Shown here: in pieces, positions 1 to 6,210 of the stretch | How positions within the stretch are numbered: position 1 is the first letter of the stretch | How the letters are laid out: each line of letters starts with the position of its first letter | DNA from: JBDHTS01 sp044220535 | Lineage (GTDB): Bacteria > Pseudomonadota > Alphaproteobacteria > Micavibrionales > Micavibrionaceae | Length of the DNA stretch: 20,166 nt | Assembly (NCBI GenBank): GCA_044220535.1 | Contig: JBGAQU010000048.1 | Span: forward strand, 1 to 20,166 | Direction of reading: 5' to 3' | Position numbers and translations under genes: made by a program | The notes under the pieces: generated by a model | The model's input: the letters and a program-made list of their open reading frames with translations, nothing else | Told to the model about the DNA's origin: nothing | Databases searched by the model: none

Positions 1-1268
1 AATGGTTCGACCATATTCGCCGCGTATTCGAATCCTACGGCTTCTGTTCCATCGAGACGCCTTCGGTGGAGGAAATCGGCGTGCTGGAAGCCAAGGGGGA
101 GGTGGACAAGGAAATCTACGTCCTCGAACGCCTGCACAAGGAAGATGGCGATAAGGAAGCGCGCCTGGCCCTGCATTTCGACCAGACCGTCCCGCTCGCC
201 CGCTATGTTGCCCAGAACTTCAACGAGTTGGTGTTTCCGTTCAAGCGGTATCAGATGCAACGCGTGTGGAGGGGCGAACGGCCACAGGCCGGACGGTTCC
301 GGGAATTTTACCAGTGCGATATTGATGTCATCAATATTGATGCTCTGCCTTTGCATTTTGATGCGGAGATGCCTGCGATTATCTGGGAGATTTTGACGGC
401 ATTGCCGGGGATGGAAAATGAAAAAATCTGCATGCGGATCAGTAACCGCAAGATTTTAGGCAGCGTAATAGAAACCTATATTGGTGATGGGTCAGATTTT
501 CATGTAAGAAAGGCAAAAGCCCTCAGCCTGATCGATAAAATAGAAAAGATAGGCGATATTGCCGTAGCCAAGGGACTGCACGAAGAATGCGGCTTTCAGG
601 ACAATGTCATCGATGGGTTTATGAACATCATAAAAAGAAAATACACAAATCCAGAAGATTTATATCCGGCCAAGATACTGCCGGGCTTTTGCTACACAAG
701 CACCTTTGAGGAAGGATTGAAGGAGTTAAGGTCTGTCCTCGAAAATCTTTCCCATCTTCCAAAAGGCGCAGTAGTCGCAGATTTTTCTATTGTCCGCGGC
801 CTCGATTATTACACCGGCACCGTTTATGAAACCGTCTTTCTCGACGATCCCGGTTACGGCTCCATTTGCTCCGGCGGCCGCTATGATGATCTGGCCAGCA
901 GTTACATCAACAAGAGACTCCCCGGCGTCGGTATCTCCATTGGCTTCTCCCGGCTGTTCGAACGGATGCGGCTGCAGAATAAATTGCCCGTCAGCGCGAA
1001 ATCACCCGCCGATATATTGATGATCCTGCCCTCCGAAGAACGTCGTCCACAGGCGGCGGAGGCCGCGCAGGCGCTGCGCCGGCGCGGGTTGAAGGTCGAG
1101 CTGTATCATGCGCCGAAAAAAATCCCCGACCAGATGAAATACGCCAGCCGCAAGGGCATCCCCTTCGTCTGGTTCCCGCCGTTTGATGACGCGGGCAAAC
1201 ACGAAGTCAAAGACATGACCACAGGCGAGCAGGCAGAAGCCAATCCGGCAGAATGGAAGAAACCATGA
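1..1268 (+). CDS. hisS: Histidine--tRNA ligase, 3' part (5' end outside window)
   Basis: Charges tRNA-His with histidine in the cytoplasm (class II aminoacyl-tRNA synthetase). The reading frame is open from base 3 (WFDHIRRVFESYGF, then IETPSVE), so the GTG at 66 is internal and about 20-40 N-terminal residues are missing. Visible class II features are motif 2 (RVWRGERPQAGRFREFYQCD, with QCDID), the HisA-type motif GLDYYTGTVYE, and motif 3 around GVGISIGFSRLFERM, followed by a C-terminal anticodon-binding domain (ILMILPSEE to the end). The stop overlaps the next start as ATGA (1265-1268), which suggests translational coupling. The middle of the gene (about 410-780) is visibly AT-richer than its flanks, with five ATA codons between 468 and 677 plus AGA and TTA codons that are rare elsewhere in the gene. 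This may be a mosaic segment. Identity is certain; the true start lies outside the window. Confidence 0.97.
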   Translation, partial: WFDHIRRVFESYGFCSIETPSVEEIGVLEAKGEVDKEIYVLERLHKEDGDKEARLALHFDQTVPLARYVAQNFNELVFPFKRYQMQRVWRGERPQAGRFREFYQCDIDVINIDALPLHFDAEMPAIIWEILTALPGMENEKICMRISNRKILGSVIETYIGDGSDFHVRKAKALSLIDKIEKIGDIAVAKGLHEECGFQDNVIDGFMNIIKRKYTNPEDLYPAKILPGFCYTSTFEEGLKELRSVLENLSHLPKGAVVADFSIVRGLDYYTGTVYETVFLDDPGYGSICSGGRYDDLASSYINKRLPGVGISIGFSRLFERMRLQNKLPVSAKSPADILMILPSEERRPQAAEAAQALRRRGLKVELYHAPKKIPDQMKYASRKGIPFVWFPPFDDAGKHEVKDMTTGEQAEANPAEWKKP

Positions 1269-2113
1269 AGTATTCAAGTATATCACTACCCGTCATTCCT
1301 AAAAAACTACCCGTCATCCCCGCGAAGGCGGGGATCTGGCGGGCCAGGCACCCGGCTGCGGTTATGTTTCGCCGGATCCCCGCCTTCGCGGGGATGACGA
1401 TGGTAGCCATGGCATTGCTTGCTGCTCCTTTATTCGCCGCAGAAAAACCGGTGGAAGGACCAAAGGCGGAAAAACCCGCCGAAGCGCCGAAAGAAAAAAG
1501 CGCGGACAAGGCCCCCGCATGGCTGGCCACGGGCAAGGAATTTTCGCCCGAGGGCTGTGAATTCACCGTCATGTTCCCGGAAGAACCCTACAAAACCAAA
1601 CGCTGCGACCCGGTCGAGCCGGATAAAAACTGCAGCGAAGTGACATCGTTCACCAAAGTGTTCGGCATGGACGCGACCGTGGATTACCACGTCACCTGTA
1701 TTCCCGCCGACCCGTCCATGTACGATAAATACGACGACAATGTCATGCGCACCGCGCTGATCGCCATGGCGAAGCCCGCCAACCTCGATAAATCCGAAAC
1801 CGGGTTTGGCGAATTGAAAGAGGCGAAAATGGCCGTGCTGCTCGGCAGCGGCAAGACCGACAATAAAAAAGACGACCTGATTTATACCGCCCAGCTGTGG
1901 ATCGGACATAAATCCGTCTTCACGCTGGAAGGCGAACTGCGCGGCAAATATGTGGCCGAAGCCGACCAGATGTTCGCCGACATCCTGAAAACCGCAAAGG
2001 TCAAAGGCCCGGTAACACCCGTGGCAAAAGGAGAGAAGAAAGCCGAACCGGCGAAAGATGAGAAGGCAAAGGAAGAAAAATCCAAAGACGGGGACAAAAA
2101 GACCGCGAAGTAA
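1265..2113 (+). CDS. Exported protein of unknown function with a repeat-derived N-terminus
   Basis: I do not recognise a family. Start ATG 1265 overlaps the hisS stop and has a GGAAG ribosome site just upstream. The N-terminus includes an in-frame palindromic repeat (1312-1399) read as VIPAKAGI and RIPAFAGMT. This is followed by a hydrophobic segment (MVAMALLAAPLFA) with a likely signal peptidase site before AEKP, so the product is probably periplasmic. An alternative start at ATG 1364 (MFRRIPAFAGMT) would give a more normal-length signal peptide partly encoded by the repeat, but it has no clear ribosome site. The mature part has a charged Ala/Lys/Glu/Pro linker, then a compact domain with four cysteines (GCEF, RCDP, NCSE, TCIP) that could form two disulphides. 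It ends in a Lys/Glu-rich tail. Translational coupling to hisS is likely; function is unknown. Confidence 0.8.
   Translation: MKYSSISLPVIPKKLPVIPAKAGIWRARHPAAVMFRRIPAFAGMTMVAMALLAAPLFAAEKPVEGPKAEKPAEAPKEKSADKAPAWLATGKEFSPEGCEFTVMFPEEPYKTKRCDPVEPDKNCSEVTSFTKVFGMDATVDYHVTCIPADPSMYDKYDDNVMRTALIAMAKPANLDKSETGFGELKEAKMAVLLGSGKTDNKKDDLIYTAQLWIGHKSVFTLEGELRGKYVAEADQMFADILKTAKVKGPVTPVAKGEKKAEPAKDEKAKEEKSKDGDKKTAK
1312..1399. repeat. Palindromic repeat, type A, inside a coding region
   Basis: Two 25-bp arms (1312-1336 and 1375-1399) are perfect reverse complements separated by 38 bp. Each arm is also a small hairpin: ATCCCCGC, loop GAAG, GCGGGGAT. Arm ends are CGTCAT outside and GGATC inside. The unit lies in frame within the exported-protein gene and adds codons without a stop. 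A partial copy of its leading edge (CTACCCGTCAT) also occurs at 1287-1297, 20 bp before the same string at 1307-1317. The same family recurs at 4945-5061, and a related type B occurs at three other places. Confidence 0.9.
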
Positions 2114-2129
2114 GTTGGTTATCAAGACT

Positions 2130-2204
2130 GTCATCCCGCAGCGGAGCGTAGGGATCCAGGCCGGTCGAACCAGTGAAGATCCCTCCGCTCCGCTGCGGGA
2201 TGAC
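2130..2204. repeat. Palindromic repeat, type B
   Basis: The left arm 2130-2157 starts GTCATCCCGCAGCGGAG and ends GGATCC. The right arm 2178-2204 reads GATCCCTCCGCT...GCGGGATGAC. The arms are near-perfect reverse complements around a 20-bp spacer. It occupies most of the gap between the exported-protein gene and deoC. The same arms bound the GIY-YIG gene at 18228-18590 and form the compact copy at 12764-12815. It can be read as VIPQRSVGI on the plus strand, but this is not a gene. A long hairpin here could reduce read-through into deoC. Confidence 0.88.
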
Positions 2205-2225
2205 AAAATTTTTGAAAGCCCTATC

Positions 2226-2996
2226 ATGACCAACGCCCCTCTTCTCCTCGCCCTGCACTGCATGGATCTGACGTCGCTGAACGACGCGGACATGCCGGAG
2301 ACGATTGACGCGCTGTGCGCCAGCGCCGATCAAAGTGTGTTGGGAAAAGTCGCTGCCGTCTGCGTCTACCCACGTTTTGTGCGCCAGGCGGCATCTTCTC
2401 TGGTGGGCAAGGATATCGGCATTGCGACGGTCATTAATTTCCCGGACGGCCAGTCCACGATAGAAAAAACGGTGGCCGATACTCTGGCCGCCATAAACGA
2501 TGGCGCGACCGAGATCGACATCGTTCTGGATTACAAAAACTTTATCCATGACGATCACCAGACCCCTGCCGATCTGCTGAACGCCTGCCGCAGCGCCTGC
2601 GGCAACAAGGCGAAGATGAAAGTCATCCTTGAAAGCGCGGCATTCGATAACCAGAACCTGCTTTATGAAGCCGCCTGCCTTGCCCTTGATTGCGGCGCGG
2701 ATTTCCTGAAGACATCGACCGGCAAACATCCCTCCGGCGGCGCGACCGTTGAAGCCGCGACGACTATGCTTCAGGCGATTAAGGATAAAACCAGCACGGC
2801 CGGCCTAAAAATTTCCGGCGGCGTACGAACGGCGGAGGATGCAGCGCGCTATATCGATCTCGCAAAATCAATGATGAGCGAGAACTGGGTAGAACCGCAA
2901 CACTTCCGCTTGGGTGCAAGCAGTTTGCTCGATAATCTTTTGATTATTTTACTGCCATCGGCACACACAGCCAAGCTTGGCGGGAATACATATTAA
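2226..2996 (+). CDS. deoC: Deoxyribose-phosphate aldolase
   Basis: Cytoplasmic class I aldolase that cleaves 2-deoxy-D-ribose 5-phosphate to glyceraldehyde 3-phosphate and acetaldehyde, in deoxynucleoside catabolism. The Schiff-base lysine is K162 in DFLKTSTGKHPSGGAT. The second active-site lysine is K195 in LKISGGVRTAED, and the catalytic Asp is D98 in EIDIVLDY. These match E. coli K167, K201 and D102 in context. At 256 aa the length is normal. I chose ATG 2226 (MTNAPLLLALHCMDLTSLND) because the open frame upstream to 2058 is only gene tail and repeat sequence. No strong ribosome site is visible before it. It ends one base before the convergent sufE stop. Confidence 0.96.
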   Translation: MTNAPLLLALHCMDLTSLNDADMPETIDALCASADQSVLGKVAAVCVYPRFVRQAASSLVGKDIGIATVINFPDGQSTIEKTVADTLAAINDGATEIDIVLDYKNFIHDDHQTPADLLNACRSACGNKAKMKVILESAAFDNQNLLYEAACLALDCGADFLKTSTGKHPSGGATVEAATTMLQAIKDKTSTAGLKISGGVRTAEDAARYIDLAKSMMSENWVEPQHFRLGASSLLDNLLIILLPSAHTAKLGGNTY

Positions 2997-2997
2997 A

Positions 2998-3405
2998 TTA
3001 GTTTTTTTGAGTAGCCGCCCTGATCTTCTCTACCATAGAAAAAAAACCGTTCCGGCGGCTGGGCGATAAATGATTGCCCAGCCCCAGCGCCTCAAATGAA
3101 TTTTCTATATTAACAGCCTTGATCTCCTCAGCCGCCTTGTCCTGATAGGCCAGCATCAGCACATAAATCAGCCCCCGCACGATCTGGGCGTCACTATCCG
3201 CGAGAAAATGCCATTTTCCCTCACGCTGCGCCGCAACAAGCCAGACCCTGGATGTACAGCCCCGCACCAAATGCTCATCTGTCCTTAAGGCCGGGTCCAT
3301 GGGCGGAAGCCTTTGGCCCAGTTCGATGATATAGCGGTACCGGTCTTCCCAGTTATCGAACAGGGCGAACGATTCTGCGAGGTCTTCCAGCGTTTTTGCC
3401 GCCAT
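2998..3405 (-). CDS. sufE: SufE-family Fe-S cluster assembly sulphur acceptor
   Basis: SufE takes persulphide sulphur from the cysteine desulphurase SufS and passes it to the Fe-S scaffold in the cytoplasm. The 135-aa protein has the family layout: an N-terminal LxxLAESFALFDNWEDRYRYIIELG segment, and the acceptor cysteine in VRGCTSRVWL. After that comes DSDAQIVRGLIYVL, and near the end the LGLGNHLSPSRRNGF motif. Length is typical of the family. A TCCTT on the plus strand at 3416-3420 gives an AAGGA ribosome site on the minus strand about 10 nt from the ATG. The rest of the suf operon is not in the window, so this is a stand-alone sufE. It converges with deoC and diverges from clpX. Confidence 0.95.
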   Translation of the reverse strand: MAAKTLEDLAESFALFDNWEDRYRYIIELGQRLPPMDPALRTDEHLVRGCTSRVWLVAAQREGKWHFLADSDAQIVRGLIYVLMLAYQDKAAEEIKAVNIENSFEALGLGNHLSPSRRNGFFSMVEKIRAATQKN

Positions 3406-3442
3406 TCTTCATTCTTCCTTAAAACTTCAAGCGCATTGATTA

Positions 3443-3472
3443 ATTATAGAACGCCGGTCCGCGCTCTTGCAA
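3443..3472 (-). promoter_or_regulatory. Predicted sigma-70 promoter for sufE
   Basis: On the minus strand: -35 TTGCAA (3467-3472), 18-bp spacer, perfect -10 TATAAT (3443-3448). This places the transcript start about 30 nt before the sufE ATG. The -35 overlaps the proposed heat-shock promoter on the other strand. Confidence 0.6.
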
Positions 3473-3493
3473 TTTATCCTGTAACGCGTATTT
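3466..3493 (+). promoter_or_regulatory. Candidate sigma-32 (heat-shock) promoter for clpX
   Basis: CTTG (3466-3469), 17-bp spacer, CGTATTT (3487-3493). This resembles the alphaproteobacterial RpoH pattern CTTG-N17-CYTATNT with one mismatch in the -10 part. It would start transcripts about 70 nt before clpX. A weaker sigma-70-like pair (TTGCGC, 18 bp, TACATT) lies closer to the gene. Inference from pattern only. Confidence 0.35.
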
Positions 3494-3569
3494 CGATGTT
3501 ATAGGGGCTTGCGCGGCTTGGCATCCCTTGGCTACATTGAAAGCAGATTGATTCTGCAAGGACGAGAAA

Positions 3570-4862
3570 ATGAGTAAGGCCGGTTCCGGTGACAGCAAAA
3601 ATACCCTCTACTGCTCTTTCTGTGGAAAGAGCCAGCATGAGGTGCGCAAGCTTATAGCCGGCCCCAACGTGTTCATCTGCAATGAATGCGTCGAACTGTG
3701 CATGGACATCATCCGGGAGGAAGACAAATCCTCCATCGTCCGCGCAGGCGAAGGCGTGCCGACCCCGGGTGAAATTAAAAAGGTTCTGGACGAATACGTG
3801 ATCGGCCAGGAAAAAGCGAAACGGGTTCTGTCCGTCGCCGTTCACAACCATTACAAGCGGATCGAATCCGGCGAGCGCGGCAGCGAGATCGAAATCGCAA
3901 AGTCTAACATCCTGCTGGTCGGCCCGACCGGTTCGGGCAAAACCCTGCTGGCCCAGACCCTAGCCCGCATCCTAGATGTGCCGTTCACCATGGCCGACGC
4001 CACCACCCTGACCGAAGCCGGTTATGTGGGTGAAGACGTCGAGAACATTGTCCTGAAACTGCTACAGGCCTCCGATTACAATGTCGAACGCGCGCAGCGC
4101 GGTATCGTCTATATCGACGAGATCGACAAAATTTCCCGCAAGGGCGACAACCCGTCCATCACCCGCGATGTTTCGGGCGAAGGCGTGCAGCAGGCGCTGC
4201 TGAAACTGATGGAAGGCACTGTGGCCTCTGTTCCCCCGCAAGGCGGCCGGAAACATCCGCAGCAGGAGTTTCTGCAGGTCGACACGACCAACATCCTGTT
4301 TATCTGCGGCGGCGCGTTCGCGGGCATCGAAAAAATCATCGCGATGCGCGGCAAGGGCACATCCATCGGCTTCGGCGCGGAAATCAAATCCGGCGAAGAA
4401 AAACGCCCAGGCGAACATTTGAAATCGCTGGAAACGGAAGATCTGCTGAAATTCGGCCTGATCCCGGAATTCGTCGGCCGTTTGCCGGTCGTTGCGACGC
4501 TGGAAGATCTGGACGAAGCCGCCCTGATCCAGATCCTGACCGAACCGAAAAACGCTCTGGTCAAACAATACGGCCGCCTGTTCGAGATGGAAGGCGCGCA
4601 GCTGAAAATCACGGACAGCGCCCTGAAGGCGATTTCCAAACGCGCCATCGAACGTAATACCGGCGCCCGCGGCCTGCGGTCCATCATGGAAAACATGCTG
4701 ATGGACACGATGTATGACCTGCCGGATATGGAAGGCGTTGAAGAAGTGATCGTCGACGATAAAACTGTCAACGAAAACAAAATGCCAACCTTCGTCTACA
4801 CCGATAAAAAGAAAAAGAAAAAAGGCGACAAGGAAGCCGACGCGGAAGCCAGCGCGGTTTAA
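3570..4862 (+). CDS. clpX: ATP-dependent Clp protease ATP-binding subunit ClpX
   Basis: AAA+ unfoldase that recognises tagged proteins and threads them into ClpP. The 430-aa length is normal. The N-terminal zinc-binding domain has C15, C18, C37 and C40 (CSFC and CNEC). Walker A is GPTGSGKT (118-125) and Walker B is IVYIDEID with D183 and E184. The pore loops are GYVG (151-154), RKH (227-229) and IGF (266-268). The sensor-2 region is in RNTGARGLRSIMENM. It ends in a Lys-rich tail. An AAGGA ribosome site lies at about 3559. In many alphaproteobacteria clpX follows clpP and precedes lon; here it stands alone between divergent sufE and a terminator, so clpP must be elsewhere. Confidence 0.98.
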   Translation: MSKAGSGDSKNTLYCSFCGKSQHEVRKLIAGPNVFICNECVELCMDIIREEDKSSIVRAGEGVPTPGEIKKVLDEYVIGQEKAKRVLSVAVHNHYKRIESGERGSEIEIAKSNILLVGPTGSGKTLLAQTLARILDVPFTMADATTLTEAGYVGEDVENIVLKLLQASDYNVERAQRGIVYIDEIDKISRKGDNPSITRDVSGEGVQQALLKLMEGTVASVPPQGGRKHPQQEFLQVDTTNILFICGGAFAGIEKIIAMRGKGTSIGFGAEIKSGEEKRPGEHLKSLETEDLLKFGLIPEFVGRLPVVATLEDLDEAALIQILTEPKNALVKQYGRLFEMEGAQLKITDSALKAISKRAIERNTGARGLRSIMENMLMDTMYDLPDMEGVEEVIVDDKTVNENKMPTFVYTDKKKKKKGDKEADAEASAV

Positions 4863-4889
4863 TCGCCCCGTTTCACATTAATCGTTTTT

Positions 4890-4920
4890 CAATCCCGGCT
4901 TTGGCCGGGATTGTTTTTTT
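4890..4920 (+). terminator. Rho-independent terminator of clpX
   Basis: Stem CAATCCCGGC (4890-4899) with GCCGGGATTG (4904-4913), loop TTTG, then seven T (4914-4920). It is 28 nt after the clpX stop. The stem core resembles one arm of the type A repeats. Confidence 0.9.
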
Positions 4921-4944
4921 AGATTCTTTCATCAAAACACCAAT

Positions 4945-5061
4945 CGTCATCCCGGCGAAGGCCGGGATCTATGCAATGGTTATGCATTACACACGGCTAA
5001 AAATTTTCTCCGATCTTGAAATCGTCACTACCGTATGGATCCCGGCCTTCGCCGGGATGAC
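4945..5061. repeat. Palindromic repeat, type A (variant)
   Basis: The arms 4945-4969 and 5037-5061 match as reverse complements at 24 of 25 positions, around a 67-bp AT-rich spacer. Each arm is a mini-hairpin: ATCCCGGC, loop GAAG, GCCGGGAT. Compared with the copy at 1312-1399, the sixth stem pair is swapped from C-G to G-C on both sides, a compensatory change. Together with the terminator and a promoter, this accounts for the 337-bp gap between clpX and the next gene. A short open frame across it (VIPAKAGIY) is not a gene. Confidence 0.9.
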
Positions 5062-5134
5062 ATCAATATTTCAAAATTCCTATAACTAACTGATAAAAAA
5101 CGCATATTTTAGTTAGCTAAAATTCACCCAAAGA

Positions 5135-5164
5135 TTAAGCTGCCCTTTATTTATTATGTATAAT
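5135..5164 (+). promoter_or_regulatory. Predicted promoter for the DHH phosphoesterase run
   Basis: A perfect -10 TATAAT (5159-5164) with a weak -35 TTAAGC (5135-5140), spacer 18 bp, in a locally AT-rich stretch about 36 bp before the start codon. Confidence 0.45.
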
Positions 5165-5199
5165 ATAAACTGGTATCTGAGGTTGTTGGGGGACTTTAC

Positions 5200-6165
5200 A
5201 TGATGACTGCCACAAAAATTGAACCGGAACAGGATAAAACCTACCGGCTGATCACACGCAGCGACATGGACGGTCTGGTCTGCGGCATCCTCCTGAAACA
5301 GCTCGGCCTGATCCATGAGGTGGTATTCGCCCATCCGAAGGATATGCAGGATGGCCTGATCGAGGTCACGAACAACGATATCATCACCAACCTGCCCTAT
5401 GTGAAGGGTGCTTATCTGTCCTTCGATCATCATTCCAGCGAAGTCGAGCGCATCGGCAAAATCCCGGACAATCATGTCATCGAAGCCGATGCCCCTTCCG
5501 CGGCCCGCGTCGTCTATAATTATTTCGGCGGTAAGGCCAACCCAAGGCTGGCGCATATCCGCGACGATATGATGGCAGCGGTGGATAAAGCCGATGCGGC
5601 GCAGTTTGTACGCGAGGAAGTCCTGAACCCGCAGGGCTGGGTCCTGCTCAGCTTCATCATGGATTCCCGCACCGGCCTTGGCCGTTTCAAGGAATTCAAC
5701 ACGCCGAATTACCAACTGATGATGCAGCTGATCGACTATTGCGCCGCGCATACGATCGAGGAAATTCTGGCGTTGCCGGATGTGAAAGAACGCGTGGATC
5801 TTTATTTCGCGCACCAGATGAAATTCAAGCAGCAGATCGAGCGTTGCTCAAAAGTCTACAAAAACCTGGTGGTTCTCGACCTGCGCATGGAAGACCCGAT
5901 CTGGGCAGGCAACCGCTTTATGATTTACGCCCTGTTTCCCCAATGCAATATCTCCATGCACTGTATGATGGGCAAGGGCGGGGAGCGGACGGTATTTGCA
6001 GTCGGTAAATCGATCCTGAACCGCACCAGCCGCAGCAATATCGGCAGCCTGATGCTGGAGCAAGGCGGCGGCGGACACCATGCCGCAGGTACCTGTCAGA
6101 TCCATTCGGACACGGCCATGGACGTGCGCCAGAAACTGATCGAACGGATTAATAAGGACGGGTAA
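5200..6165 (+). CDS. DHH/DHHA1 family phosphoesterase
   Basis: A cytoplasmic metal-dependent phosphoesterase of the superfamily that includes RecJ, NrnA-type oligoribonucleases and cyclic-di-nucleotide hydrolases. The DHH domain shows RSDMDGLVCG (D22, D24) and FDHH (D76, H77, H78). The C-terminal DHHA1 domain has the glycine-rich EQGGGGHHAAGTC substrate-binding loop. The 321-aa length fits two-domain members, and no transmembrane or CBS domains are present. GGGGGA at 5188-5193 is a strong ribosome site, and either ATG 5200 or ATG 5203 could be used. The substrate (nanoRNA, pAp or a cyclic dinucleotide) cannot be told from sequence. It is followed 45 nt later by the photolyase gene on the same strand. 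Confidence 0.9.
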   Translation: MMTATKIEPEQDKTYRLITRSDMDGLVCGILLKQLGLIHEVVFAHPKDMQDGLIEVTNNDIITNLPYVKGAYLSFDHHSSEVERIGKIPDNHVIEADAPSAARVVYNYFGGKANPRLAHIRDDMMAAVDKADAAQFVREEVLNPQGWVLLSFIMDSRTGLGRFKEFNTPNYQLMMQLIDYCAAHTIEEILALPDVKERVDLYFAHQMKFKQQIERCSKVYKNLVVLDLRMEDPIWAGNRFMIYALFPQCNISMHCMMGKGGERTVFAVGKSILNRTSRSNIGSLMLEQGGGGHHAAGTCQIHSDTAMDVRQKLIERINKDG

Positions 6166-6210
6166 CAGTCAAAGGATTGAAATGCGGCACCATGCCGCTA
6201 TGATCCATGT

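Noticed and set aside
2058..2225. N-terminal extension of deoC
   Set aside because: It consists of the end of the preceding gene in another frame plus the type B repeat; deoC homologues start near MTNAPLLLALHCMDLT.
1430..2293. Long minus-strand open frame opposite the exported-protein gene
   Set aside because: Low-complexity Phe/Arg/Gly-rich translation typical of a shadow of GC-biased coding DNA; no ribosome site or family resemblance.
2001..2729. Minus-strand open frame opposite deoC
   Set aside because: deoC on the plus strand has all catalytic motifs; the opposite frame has none and crosses the repeat.
4901..5089. Small plus-strand open frame with VIPAKAGIY
   Set aside because: It is a translation of the terminator tail and the type A palindrome, a common false gene call at such repeats.
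5113..5814. Minus-strand open frame opposite the DHH gene
   Set aside because: The plus strand carries clear DHH and DHHA1 motifs; the opposite frame is a shadow.
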